Source of the DNA: Actinomycetaceae bacterium
GTDB taxonomy: Bacteria; Actinomycetota; Actinomycetes; Actinomycetales; Actinomycetaceae
Direction of reading: 5' to 3'
Assembly (NCBI GenBank): GCA_012516575.1
Contig: JAAYWS010000084.1
Location: 1-34,161, forward strand
Length of the DNA: 34,161 nucleotides
The notes beneath the pieces were generated by a model that saw only the letters and a program-made list of their open reading frames with translations, did no database searches and was not told the DNA's origin. Numbering within the stretch: position 1 is the stretch's first letter; each line of letters opens with the position of its first letter. The translations under genes were made by a program, and so were the position numbers. Shown piece by piece: positions 1 to 7,960 of this stretch.

Positions 1-10
1 GATTTTCCCT

Positions 11-222
11 AATTTGGGGAACAGAAAACGGACTTTGGGGAGCTGAAAGTGAGCTCTGGAGGGTCGGAAGCGAGGCTTGAGGAGCTGTGAACGAGCTTGA
101 GAGAGCCGGAAGTAGGTGTTGGGGGGAGCCGCGAGCGGGACTCTGGATCCATTTCTGGACGTAAAACCTGAATTTGAGATGCGAAACCTGAGAGCTAGGC
201 GCAAAATGCACTAGCTGTAGCC
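11..222. repeat. Degenerate ~21-base tandem array
   Basis: Roughly seven to nine imperfect units of 20-24 bases follow each other, aligning on a G-rich block (GGGGAGC-like), then a GAAA/GGAAG core, then CTT or CTCT. Clear units start near 17, 38, 59, 80, 100 and 122. After an interruption around 146-176, two more weak units follow near 177 and 198. The units are too diverged for a recent expansion. No convincing reading frame with a ribosome site covers them. I do not recognise the family. Confidence 0.55.
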
Positions 223-280
223 GTACTTAGCGAAAAAACATGTACCAGTTCACCAAGGTCAACAAACCACGGAGAACCAC

Positions 281-481
281 ATTCGCGTGTCACACCAGCA
301 CCGCAAGGCACAAACGCCAAGCGGCCACTTGACTGTCAATAACACACACATTCGCGTGTCACACCAGCACCGCAAGGCACAAACGCTAAGCGGCCCCTTG
401 ACTGTCAATAACACACATATTCGTGTGCCACGCCAGCGCCGTAAAGGTACAGGCACCAAGTGGCACACGAATATGTGTATG
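281..481. repeat. Three-copy 69-base tandem repeat
   Basis: Units start at 281, 350 and 419, an exact 69-base period. The first two are nearly identical (a few substitutions); the third is diverged and ends in a hairpin. Units 1 and 2 each contain the perfect palindrome TTGACTGTCAA (329-339 and 398-408). Because 69 is a multiple of three, short repetitive reading frames appear on both strands, but neither has a ribosome site, so I read the array as non-coding. It lies directly downstream of the leftward gabD gene. Confidence 0.8.
413..478 (-). terminator. Long hairpin behind gabD
   Basis: ACACATATTCGTGTGCCA (413-430) is exactly complementary to 461-478, giving an 18-bp stem with a 30-base loop. 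It begins 21 bases after the gabD stop codon, so it could end or stabilise that transcript. There is no T-tract on the exit side. It is built from the third 69-base repeat unit. Confidence 0.55.
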
Positions 482-499
482 TACTAAGACTTACGAAGC

Positions 500-1981
500 T
501 TAGAGGTAGGGCTCGAAATTCGGAGCCGGCATACCTACGTAAACAGTCTGCAAGTAGTCTTCGATGCCTTCCTTACCGCCTTCACGACCCATTCCCGAAT
601 GCTTCATACCACCAAACGGTGCCGCAGCATTAGAAATGGTTGCCGAGTTGACGCCAAGCATACCGATTTCGAGCTGTTCAGCTAGACGCATAACCCGATC
701 CATATCCTTCGTGTGGAAGTAACCGGAAAGTCCAACCGAATCCTTATTAATCGACTTAATAAGTTCCTTCTCATCGCTGAACTTCATAACCGGAGCCAAC
801 GGGCCAAAGATTTCTTCAGTAACAATGGCTGAGTCAAGCGGTACATCGGTAATAACGGTTGGCTCAATAAAGAAACCACCGCCTTCTGGACGCTTACCGC
901 CAACACGCACTACCGCGCCGTCAGCAATCGCTTGGTCGAGCATCGCGGAGAGATCTACGAGCTGCTTGCGGGAAACGACCGGGCCGACGTCGGCACCGTC
1001 AAATCCGTCACCCACGGTCTTCTTCGACATGGCCTCAGTGAACTTCTCAGTGAACTCTTCATAAAGGGACTCATGCACGAAGAAATGATCTGCCGCATTG
1101 CAAGCTTCGCCCATATTACGCAGTTTGGTCAGAACTGCACATTCAACGGCGTAGTCCACATCGGCGTCTTCGAAAACGATGAATGGCGCGTTTCCGCCCA
1201 ACTCCATCGAGGTACGCAGTACGTTATCAGCTGCTTCCTTCAGCAGCGCCTTACCAACCTGGGTAGAGCCTGTAAAGGATACCTTGCGCATGCGCGGGTC
1301 CTGAATGAGTGGGCCGGTAATTGCCCGGGAGGAAGACGACGGGATAACCGACAGCACGCCAGCCGGCAGTCCAGCTTCATCCATAATCTTGGCGAACATC
1401 AGCGCAGTAAGCGGAGTTTCGCTCGACGGCTTCAAAATCGCCACATTACCAGCAGCAAAAGCCGGACCCGCCTTACGGGTAGCCATCGCCAACGGGAAGT
1501 TCCACGGGGTAATCAGCAGACACGGCCCAACTGGGCGGCGTACCACAATCGCCTGCAGGTGGCCTTCCGGAACACGGAAGTAGTCTCCACGGATTCGCAC
1601 AGCTTCATCGGCAAACCATTCCAAGAAAGACGCGCCATAGGTGACTTCTCCGTAAGCCTGATCGAGTGGCTTGCCCATCTCCAAGGTCATAACCATTGCC
1701 AGATCGTCACGGTATTTACCAGTGGCAAGTTCAAAAGCGCGACGCAGGATATTAGCGCGCTCGCGTGGAGCGGTGGCTGCCCACTTGTCCTGTGCTGCGG
1801 CCGCCAAATCCATCGCATGAGCTGCATCTTCCGGCGTTGCATTGGCAACAGTGGTGAGCACTTCGCCTGTTGCTGGGTTCAAAACGTCGAAACGTTTACC
1901 GGAAGACGAGGGACGAAACTCGCCGTCGAGGTAGAGATCGGTGGGAATTCGCGAAAGTAGTTCGGCAATTTTCTTTGACAT
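500..1981 (-). CDS. gabD: Succinate-semialdehyde dehydrogenase
   Basis: Aldehyde dehydrogenase superfamily, 493 residues from this start. It oxidises succinic semialdehyde to succinate in the cytoplasm. Visible residues: the oxyanion Asn in PWNFP (N161), cofactor-binding Lys in LKPSSETP (K184), general base Glu in MELGGNAP (E260) and nucleophilic Cys in GEACNAA (C294). Ser rather than Glu three residues after K184 suggests NADP is accepted. An in-frame ATG at 2026 would add 15 residues; both starts have a plausible ribosome site (AAGGAAG for 2026, GGAG for 1981). I prefer 1981 because the family normally begins shortly before the YLDGEF segment. The gene diverges from the homoprotocatechuate cluster, whose last enzyme (HpaI) makes its substrate, so a catabolic rather than GABA role is likely. 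The exact substrate is inferred. Confidence 0.85.
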   Translation of the reverse strand: MSKKIAELLSRIPTDLYLDGEFRPSSSGKRFDVLNPATGEVLTTVANATPEDAAHAMDLAAAAQDKWAATAPRERANILRRAFELATGKYRDDLAMVMTLEMGKPLDQAYGEVTYGASFLEWFADEAVRIRGDYFRVPEGHLQAIVVRRPVGPCLLITPWNFPLAMATRKAGPAFAAGNVAILKPSSETPLTALMFAKIMDEAGLPAGVLSVIPSSSSRAITGPLIQDPRMRKVSFTGSTQVGKALLKEAADNVLRTSMELGGNAPFIVFEDADVDYAVECAVLTKLRNMGEACNAADHFFVHESLYEEFTEKFTEAMSKKTVGDGFDGADVGPVVSRKQLVDLSAMLDQAIADGAVVRVGGKRPEGGGFFIEPTVITDVPLDSAIVTEEIFGPLAPVMKFSDEKELIKSINKDSVGLSGYFHTKDMDRVMRLAEQLEIGMLGVNSATISNAAAPFGGMKHSGMGREGGKEGIEDYLQTVYVGMPAPNFEPYL

Positions 1982-2075
1982 AGAAACTCCAGTGTTTTCA
2001 AGGGTTTTATTGGGTTTTGTGGCCATGAGCTTCCTTACTCTGGCTGAGCATTTTGGGGCAATTTAGATTAATTGC

Positions 2076-2104
2076 TTGACAAGTGATCTTTTTTGCACGA
2101 TGAT
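2076..2104 (+). promoter_or_regulatory. Putative promoter of hpa cluster
   Basis: TTGACA at 2076-2081 is followed after 17 bases by GATGAT (2099-2104), a four-of-six match to a -10 box. It lies in the 253-base divergent region between gabD and the first rightward catabolic gene. The -10 is weak, so the site is tentative. Confidence 0.4.
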
Positions 2105-2138
2105 CATATCACGAAATCATATACGAGAAAATATACGA
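2103..2138. promoter_or_regulatory. Triple direct repeat ATATACGA-like
   Basis: ATATCACGA (2106-2114) and two exact copies of ATATACGA (2119-2126, 2131-2138) are spaced about one helical turn apart, immediately after the putative promoter. Regularly spaced direct repeats in a divergent promoter region suggest binding of a regulator, but the protein is unknown. Confidence 0.35.
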
Positions 2139-2201
2139 TTCGATAAATTCACAGGTCGGCCTAACAAAACAAAAGTCTACCGCGAATTGTTACTCTCGAA
2201 A

Positions 2202-2225
2202 CGTACATTGGTGTACAAACGTACA
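2202..2225. promoter_or_regulatory. GTACA/TGTAC operator-like palindrome
   Basis: GTACATTGGTGTAC (2203-2216) is an inverted repeat of GTACA and TGTAC separated by four bases, and a third GTACA half-site follows at 2221-2225. It sits between the putative promoter and the start codon at 2235. GTAC-centred palindromes are typical of FCD-type GntR operators, and such a regulator is encoded at 7961-8620, so it is a reasonable operator candidate. Confidence 0.5.
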
Positions 2226-2234
2226 GGAGCAGGG

Positions 2235-3695
2235 ATGACCACGAACATCATTACCGAAACCTTCGGGCAGGCGCCAGGCAAGATTATTGCCGTCCACCTT
2301 TCTTACCCCTCTCGGGCAGCTCAGCGCGGCCGCATTCCCGCTGAGGCATCCTATTTCATGAAGGCTTCGTCTTCGCTGACCGGCCCGGGCGAGGTTGTTC
2401 GTCCGGATAACACCGAACTGCTGGTTTTTGAAGCTGAAATCGCCGTCGTCATGGGCAAGGCAGCCCGCAACGTATCCGAGGAAGAAGCATGGGATTACGT
2501 CTCCTACGTCACTGCTTCCAATGACATGGGTCTGCTCGATCTACGCGCCGCTGACAAAGGCTCCAATGTTCGTTCAAAGTCTGGCGACGGTATGACGCCG
2601 ATCGGCCCGAAGCTTATCGACGCGTCCCTCGTCCGCCCAGATCGGCTAGCAGTTCGCGCTACGGTTGACGGCGAAGTTGTTCAAGAAGATTCCTCTTCCA
2701 CCCTGCTGTTCTCCTTCGCTCATTTCATTGCCGATCTCTCCCGCTTTATGACTCTCGAACCGGGCGACATTATCCTCACTGGCACCCCGGCTGGCTCTTC
2801 GGTTCTGCAGCCTGGCCAAGAAGTCACCGTTGAAGTTTTCTCCGAAGACGATCCGTCGATCACCTCCGGCCCGCTGACCACCCGCGTCGTCGCTGGTGAC
2901 GCAGTAGCCAACATCGGCTCTGCACCGCAGGCTCCCGAGCAGCAAAAGATCGACGCTTGGGGTTCGCGTGAAGCCGCAGGTCTGGAGCCAGAATTCGAGC
3001 TCACCGATGAACTGCGCGAGCGGATTTCCAACCTCGCTTTGGCCACGCTTTCCTCGCAGATGCGTCAGCGCGGTTACGCCAACTGCTCAATCGATGGCGT
3101 CCACCCGATGATCCCCGGACAGAAGATCGTGGGCCGGGCTCGTACCCTGCGCTACGTCGCTCACCGCCCTGACCTGTTCAAGGCTAAGGGTGGCGGTTAC
3201 AACGCGCAGAAGCGCGCTATTGACACCGTCAACGAAGGTGAAGTGCTCGTGATGGAAGCTCGCGGCTTCGAGTTCGCTGGCACCCTCGGCGATATTCTTG
3301 CGCTACGCGCCAAGGTTCGCGGCGCAGCCGGCATTATCACCGACGGTGCAGTTCGCGACTGGGCTCCGGTAGCCGAAGTTGGCCTGCCGGTTATGGCTCA
3401 GGGCGCTCACCCATCTGTTCTTGGTCGTGTCCACATTCCGTGGGACACCGACATCACAATCTCCTGTGGCGGAACAACCGTTCAGCCCGGCGACATCATT
3501 ATTGGCGACGACGACGGCGCAATCGTCGTCCCGCCAGCCCTTATCGAGCAGCTCGTTGCTGACAGCGAGCAGCAAGAATCCGAAGAAGAGTTCATTGCTG
3601 AGATGGTTGCCGCCGGCGAATCCGTCAATGGCCTCTACCCGCTCAACGCTGCTTGGCGCGAGCGCTACAACGAGTGGCTTGCCGCAAAAAACTAA
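2235..3695 (+). CDS. FAH-family / RraA-family fusion, HpaG position
   Basis: A 486-residue two-domain protein. Residues ~15-225 are a fumarylacetoacetate-hydrolase-family domain with metal ligands in FEAEIAV (E66, E68) and SNDMG (D97), the SKSGDGMTPIGP segment and GDIILTGTPAG. Residues ~255-450 are an RraA-like domain with GTLGDILA, the ITDGAVRD motif (R374, D375) and PGDIIIGDDDGAIVVPP. In the homoprotocatechuate pathway HpaG decarboxylates and isomerises the ring-opened tricarboxylate and is usually two FAH domains; here the second half is replaced by an RraA fold, whose relatives act as aldolases and oxaloacetate decarboxylases. My inference is that the FAH half isomerises or decarboxylates and the RraA half shares the decarboxylation. 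The frame is open back to 2076, but ATG 2235 follows AGGAGCAGGG and fits the family start. Confidence 0.8.
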   Translation: MTTNIITETFGQAPGKIIAVHLSYPSRAAQRGRIPAEASYFMKASSSLTGPGEVVRPDNTELLVFEAEIAVVMGKAARNVSEEEAWDYVSYVTASNDMGLLDLRAADKGSNVRSKSGDGMTPIGPKLIDASLVRPDRLAVRATVDGEVVQEDSSSTLLFSFAHFIADLSRFMTLEPGDIILTGTPAGSSVLQPGQEVTVEVFSEDDPSITSGPLTTRVVAGDAVANIGSAPQAPEQQKIDAWGSREAAGLEPEFELTDELRERISNLALATLSSQMRQRGYANCSIDGVHPMIPGQKIVGRARTLRYVAHRPDLFKAKGGGYNAQKRAIDTVNEGEVLVMEARGFEFAGTLGDILALRAKVRGAAGIITDGAVRDWAPVAEVGLPVMAQGAHPSVLGRVHIPWDTDITISCGGTTVQPGDIIIGDDDGAIVVPPALIEQLVADSEQQESEEEFIAEMVAAGESVNGLYPLNAAWRERYNEWLAAKN

Positions 3696-3737
3696 CCGCA
3701 CACCACGACCACCCCGAAAAATCCTAAGGAGTACTAC

Positions 3738-5267
3738 ATGAATAAGCCCGCTGGTCTTCCAGATAAGATCCGCCACTACATCAACGGCGAGTTCGTTGAT
3801 TCGGTTTCCGGAGAAACTTTTGATGTTCTCGAGCCAACCACCAATCAGGTCTACCTGCAGGCCGCTGCTGGTAGCCAAGCAGACGTGGATCGCGCAGTAG
3901 CAGCAGCTAAGAAGGCTTTCGAGGAAGGCCCATGGCCGCGGATGCTCCCGCGTCAGCGTTCCAAGATCCTCTACCGGATCGCTGAGGAAGTCGAAAAGCT
4001 CGGCGATACCCTCGCTGAGATCGAGTCCTTCGATTCGGGTCTGCCGATCCGTCAGGCTCGTGGTCAGGCTAACCGTGCAGCTGAGAACTTCCGTTTCTTC
4101 GCCGACCTGATCGTTGCCGGCGTCGACGACGCATTCAAGATGCCGGGTCGTCAGCTCAACTACGTCAACCGCAAGCCGCATGGCGTAGCAGGTCTGATCA
4201 CCCCGTGGAACACCCCGTTCATGCAGGAATCGTGGAAGCTGGGTCCGGCTCTGGCATCCGGTTGTACCGTTGTGCTCAAGCCTGCTGAATTCACCCCCAC
4301 CTCTGCTCAGCTCTGGGGCGGAATTATGGAACGCGCAGGTGTACCTGCTGGTGTATTCAATATTGTTAACGGCTTCGGCGCTGACGCTGGTGACGCACTG
4401 GTTAAGCACCCGGACGTTCCATTGATTTCCTTCACCGGTTCGCTGGCTACCGGCAAGATGATCTTCAAGAACTCTGCAGAGAACATGAAGCACCTGTCGC
4501 TCGAACTGGGCGGCAAGTCCCCGGCAATTATTTTCGAAGACGCCGATTTTGAAGCTGCTCTCGATTCGACCCTGTTTGGCGTTTACTCGCTCAACGGCGA
4601 ACGTTGCACCGCTTCTTCGCGTCTGCTCGTCCAGCGCTCGATTTACGACAAGTTCATCAAGGCTTACGCTGAGCGCTCCGACAAGGTTGTCGTTGGCCCG
4701 CCTTCGGATCCAAACACCGAAGTTGCAGCCCTCGTTCACCCGGAGCACTACAAGAAGGTTACCGATTACATTGAGATCGGTAAGAAGGAAGCTCGCCTCC
4801 TTGCTGGCGGCTACCGCCCCGAAAATCTTCCCGAAGGTAACTACATCCGTCCGACCGTCTTCGTTGACGTCGCTCCGGATGCCCGTATCTTCCAAGAAGA
4901 AATCTTCGGCCCCGTCGTTGCGATTACCCCGTTCGACACCGAAGAAGAAGCTCTCGAACTCGCAAATAACTGCGAGTACGGTCTCGCTGCTTACGTCTGG
5001 ACCAATGACGTTCAGCGCGCTCACAACTTCTCCCATGGAATTGAATCCGGCATGGTCTGGATCAACTCCCATAATGTCCGCGACCTGCGCACCCCATTCG
5101 GTGGTGTTAAGGGATCGGGCCTAGGGCATGAAGGCGGATACCGTTCGCTGGACTTCTACACGATTCAGCAGACGATCCATCTCACCCTCGGTGATGTTCA
5201 CACGACGCGTTTCGGAGCCACCGGATACGCCGAAAACGATCTGGGTCTAGGTGGCCCAAGCGCCTAA
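3738..5267 (+). CDS. hpaE: 5-carboxymethyl-2-hydroxymuconate semialdehyde dehydrogenase
   Basis: A 509-residue aldehyde dehydrogenase that oxidises the semialdehyde made by HpaD to 5-carboxymethyl-2-hydroxymuconate. Catalytic residues are visible: N158 in PWNTP, K181 in LKPAEFTP, E256 in LELGGK and the nucleophile C290 in NGERCTASS. Glu at 184 (KPAEFTP) favours NAD over NADP, unlike the neighbouring GabD. The N-terminal IRHYINGEFVDS, the LNYVNRKPHGVAGLITPW segment and the C-terminal tail are like HpaE proteins rather than general dehydrogenases. The ATG follows AAGGAG with six-base spacing. It is 42 bases behind the FAH-RraA gene and upstream of hpaD in the same direction. The codons are strongly biased, suggesting high expression. 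Confidence 0.93.
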   Translation: MNKPAGLPDKIRHYINGEFVDSVSGETFDVLEPTTNQVYLQAAAGSQADVDRAVAAAKKAFEEGPWPRMLPRQRSKILYRIAEEVEKLGDTLAEIESFDSGLPIRQARGQANRAAENFRFFADLIVAGVDDAFKMPGRQLNYVNRKPHGVAGLITPWNTPFMQESWKLGPALASGCTVVLKPAEFTPTSAQLWGGIMERAGVPAGVFNIVNGFGADAGDALVKHPDVPLISFTGSLATGKMIFKNSAENMKHLSLELGGKSPAIIFEDADFEAALDSTLFGVYSLNGERCTASSRLLVQRSIYDKFIKAYAERSDKVVVGPPSDPNTEVAALVHPEHYKKVTDYIEIGKKEARLLAGGYRPENLPEGNYIRPTVFVDVAPDARIFQEEIFGPVVAITPFDTEEEALELANNCEYGLAAYVWTNDVQRAHNFSHGIESGMVWINSHNVRDLRTPFGGVKGSGLGHEGGYRSLDFYTIQQTIHLTLGDVHTTRFGATGYAENDLGLGGPSA

Positions 5268-5278
5268 ACCTGAAACCT

Positions 5279-5321
5279 TGTGGCGGGCTTAGTGCCCAAC
5301 CTGGTTGCTTGGCCCGCCACA
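5279..5321 (+). terminator. Hairpin between hpaE and hpaD
   Basis: TGTGGCGGGC (5279-5288) pairs perfectly with GCCCGCCACA (5312-5321), loop 23 bases. It lies 11 bases behind the hpaE stop. There is no T-tract, so partial termination or transcript stabilisation are both possible. Confidence 0.5.
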
Positions 5322-5372
5322 TTATCCACTACTACAAAAAGAAAAACAGCACAACGTCAAAGGAGACAAATA

Positions 5373-6440
5373 ATGTCGAACGCCATCCCAACCCCTAATG
5401 CACCAGCACCAGATATTCTGCGCGTTGCATACATGGAACTCGTCGTTACCGATCTTGAGAAGTCGCGTCACTTCTACGTAGACGTTCTCAACCTCGTGGT
5501 AACCAAGGAAACCGAGGATGCTATCTACCTGCGCTCTGCAGAAGAATTCATCCACCACAACCTCGTACTGCGCAAGGGCGATGTTGCAGCAGTTGCAGTA
5601 TTCGCTTTCCGGGTACGTTCCCAGGAAGAAGTCGAGAAGGCAGCAGCTTTCTACGAGGAGCTCGGCTGCGAAGTTCGTCGCGGCAGCTTCGTCGACGGCG
5701 TTTACAACGCAGTACGCGTTGTTGATCCGATCGGCTTCCCGTACGAATTCTTCTACGAGGTTGACCACGTCGAGCGTCTCGCTTGGCACTACGAGCGTCA
5801 GGTTCCGGGCGAGCTCGTCCGCCTTGACCACTTCAACCAGGTCACCCCGGATGTTCCATCCGCTATCAAGTACATGGAAGACCTCGGCTTCCGCGTTACC
5901 GAAGAGATTAAGGACGACGAGGGCACGACCTACGCAGCATGGGTACGTCGTAAGCCGACCGTCCATGACACCGCTATGACCGGTGGCGATGGCCCGCGTA
6001 TGCACCACATTGCATTCGCTACCCACGAAAAGCACAACATCCTCGCAATCTGCGACAAGCTCGGCGCTCTTCGCATGTCCGACCAGATCGAGCGTGGCCC
6101 GGGCCGTCACGGCGTCTCCAACGCCTTCTACCTCTACCTGCGTGACCCGGATGGTCACCGCGTTGAGATCTACACCCAGGACTACTACACCGGCGACCCA
6201 GACAACCCGGTTGTCACCTGGGACGTTCATGACAACCAGCGTCGTGACTGGTGGGGCAACCCGGTTGTACCGTCCTGGTACACCGACGCTTCACGCGTTC
6301 TCGACCTCGATGGCAACCTGCAGCCGCTCGTGGCACGCACGGATGCCAAGGAAATCGACGTCACCATCGGTGCTGACGGTTTCTCCTACACCCGTAAGGA
6401 CGACAAGGAAAAGGGCTTTAAGCTCGGAGGGCAGGTATAG
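5373..6440 (+). CDS. hpaD: 3,4-dihydroxyphenylacetate 2,3-dioxygenase
   Basis: A 355-residue extradiol ring-cleaving dioxygenase of the vicinal-oxygen-chelate fold, opening homoprotocatechuate next to its diol. Compared with the well-studied Brevibacterium fuscum enzyme, the numbering is offset by two and every key residue I can check is present: metal ligands H153, H212, E265; acid-base H198; second-sphere N155, W190, R241, Y255 and R291. The metal is Fe(II) or Mn(II); the sequence does not decide which. The ATG at 5373 has AGGAG seven bases upstream; the frame runs back to 5280, but that stretch contains the intergenic hairpin. It is followed after five bases by the transporter gene, implying co-transcription. 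Confidence 0.96.
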   Translation: MSNAIPTPNAPAPDILRVAYMELVVTDLEKSRHFYVDVLNLVVTKETEDAIYLRSAEEFIHHNLVLRKGDVAAVAVFAFRVRSQEEVEKAAAFYEELGCEVRRGSFVDGVYNAVRVVDPIGFPYEFFYEVDHVERLAWHYERQVPGELVRLDHFNQVTPDVPSAIKYMEDLGFRVTEEIKDDEGTTYAAWVRRKPTVHDTAMTGGDGPRMHHIAFATHEKHNILAICDKLGALRMSDQIERGPGRHGVSNAFYLYLRDPDGHRVEIYTQDYYTGDPDNPVVTWDVHDNQRRDWWGNPVVPSWYTDASRVLDLDGNLQPLVARTDAKEIDVTIGADGFSYTRKDDKEKGFKLGGQV

Positions 6441-6445
6441 GGCCT

Positions 6446-7876
6446 ATGGCAGCTAATCCAAAAAGCGGACAGACGCTTGTTCTTGACGAGAAGAAGGGCG
6501 AAGACCGGCGGGTCGCCATTGGTACCCTCGTGGGTACGGCGGTCGAATGGTACGACTTCTTCATCTACGCAAATGCGGCAGCTATCATTCTGGCGCCCCT
6601 GTTCTTCGATCCATTCGTAGAACAGGCCGGTGCACTGGCTGGTCAGCTGATTTCCTTCGCCACCGTGGGCGTGTCCTTCTTCTTCCGCCCGCTCGGCGCG
6701 GCAGTTGCTGGACACTTCGGTGACCGAATCGGCCGTAAAGGCATGCTGGTGCTGACGCTCCTGCTCATGGGCGTCGCAACCTTCCTCATCGGTTTGCTCC
6801 CCACCTACGCCACCATCGGAGTATGGGCACCCATCGCACTCATTATCTTGCGCATCATGCAAGGCTTTGCGGCTGGCGGTGAATGGGGCGGTGCAGCGCT
6901 GATGGCTGTGGAGCACGCTCCAGCGGAGAAGCGCGGCCTTTTCGGTGGCTTCCCGCAGATCGGTGTGCCGATGGGCATGCTCGGTGCTACCTTGGTGCTC
7001 ACCGTCACCTCGGTGCTCACCACTGAAGAGCAGTTCATTTCCTGGGGTTGGCGTGTTCCCTTCCTCTTCTCAATCGTTCTGATTGTCATTGGTTTCGCGA
7101 TTCGCATGGGCGTTTCCGAATCCCCGGTGATGGAAGAGATTGCCGAAGCGGACGAGGAAAAGGACCAGGTTCGTCTGCCGATTCTCGATACGTTCCGCAC
7201 CGCGTGGAAACCGCTCATCCAGGGCATGCTGGTGTTCATGGGCAACGGTGTTGCCGGCTACATGATTGCTGGAGGCTTCATCTTGGCTTACACCACCAAG
7301 ACGCTTGGACTGGAGCGCGATACGATTCTGAACTTCGTTTCGCTTACCGCCTTCGTGTGGATCTTCACCACCATGTTCTCTGCATGGCTGTCGGATAAGA
7401 TCGGTCGTGTCAAGGTCTACCTGATCGGCTTCGTTGTTCAGCTCGTATGGGTATGGGTGCTCTTCCAGCTCCTCGATACCAAGAACTACGCTCTGATCGC
7501 ACTGGGTATGGCAGTATGGGCAATCCCCATTGGCTTTACCTACGGACCACAGGCTGCCATGTTCGCCGAAATGTTCCCGGCTAAGATCCGTTACTCTGGT
7601 GCGGGCCTAGCCAACGCCTTCGGTGCTATCTTGGGTGGCGCTTTCGCTCCGCTTATCGGCACCTATCTAGTTGGTGTCACCGGCACTTCAATGTCAGTTG
7701 CCGTCTACATCTTCGTTGTTACGCTCCTTGGTACAGCCGCGCTGCTGACCATTAAGGACCGTACCGGTGCAGATATCAGCTTGGCTGCTGACCGCGAACT
7801 CAACCTCGAGATCGAGGAAGTTGCCGAAGAGGTTGGCGCCACCGAAGTTACCTTCGACCGCGGCGCTGGCTTCTAA
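6446..7876 (+). CDS. MFS transporter, metabolite:H+ symporter type
   Basis: A 476-residue major facilitator with about 12 membrane helices. The N-terminal GTAVEWYDFFIY signature and motif A GHFGDRIGRKG (89-99), repeated in part as SDKIGRVK in the second half, are typical of the MHS group (proline/betaine, shikimate, citrate and aromatic-acid carriers). An acidic loop (EEIAEADEEKDQ) separates the halves. It begins five bases after hpaD, so it is almost certainly co-transcribed, and it probably imports the aromatic acid degraded by the cluster. The substrate is inferred from context. The tail after the last helix is acidic and about 40 residues long. Confidence 0.88.
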   Translation: MAANPKSGQTLVLDEKKGEDRRVAIGTLVGTAVEWYDFFIYANAAAIILAPLFFDPFVEQAGALAGQLISFATVGVSFFFRPLGAAVAGHFGDRIGRKGMLVLTLLLMGVATFLIGLLPTYATIGVWAPIALIILRIMQGFAAGGEWGGAALMAVEHAPAEKRGLFGGFPQIGVPMGMLGATLVLTVTSVLTTEEQFISWGWRVPFLFSIVLIVIGFAIRMGVSESPVMEEIAEADEEKDQVRLPILDTFRTAWKPLIQGMLVFMGNGVAGYMIAGGFILAYTTKTLGLERDTILNFVSLTAFVWIFTTMFSAWLSDKIGRVKVYLIGFVVQLVWVWVLFQLLDTKNYALIALGMAVWAIPIGFTYGPQAAMFAEMFPAKIRYSGAGLANAFGAILGGAFAPLIGTYLVGVTGTSMSVAVYIFVVTLLGTAALLTIKDRTGADISLAADRELNLEIEEVAEEVGATEVTFDRGAGF

Positions 7877-7901
7877 AGCCGACCAATATCCGCTGTTGCT
7901 C

Positions 7902-7938
7902 ATAGATGAGGGGCTTGTACCCCAGGCCCCTCATCTAT
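7902..7938 (+). terminator. Hairpin after MHS transporter gene
   Basis: ATAGATGAGGGGC (7902-7914) pairs perfectly with GCCCCTCATCTAT (7926-7938), 13 bp with an 11-base loop, 25 bases behind the transporter stop and before the regulator gene. It is GC-rich at the loop side with no T-tract. It is a likely end point or attenuation point of the first catabolic transcript. Confidence 0.6.
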
Positions 7939-7960
7939 AGCACCACTCAGAAAGAATTCC

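Noticed and set aside
281-481. CRISPR array
   Set aside because: The whole 69-base unit is repeated, with no short repeat plus unique spacers, and no cas gene is nearby.
287-487. 66-codon repetitive frame over the 69-base repeats, open on both strands
   Set aside because: The 69-base period is a multiple of three, which keeps frames open by itself; no ribosome site, no recognised domain.
932-1960. Rightward frame opposite gabD
   Set aside because: Antisense shadow of a clear aldehyde dehydrogenase; no ribosome site or recognisable domain.
2076-2234. N-terminal extension of the FAH-RraA protein
   Set aside because: The extra 53 residues cover the promoter and operator-like repeats, match no family, and ATG 2235 has a good ribosome site.
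3303-5072. Long leftward frame (589 codons) opposite hpaG-hpaE
   Set aside because: It lies antisense to two clear enzyme genes with correct catalytic residues; the open frame is a by-product of their biased codon use.
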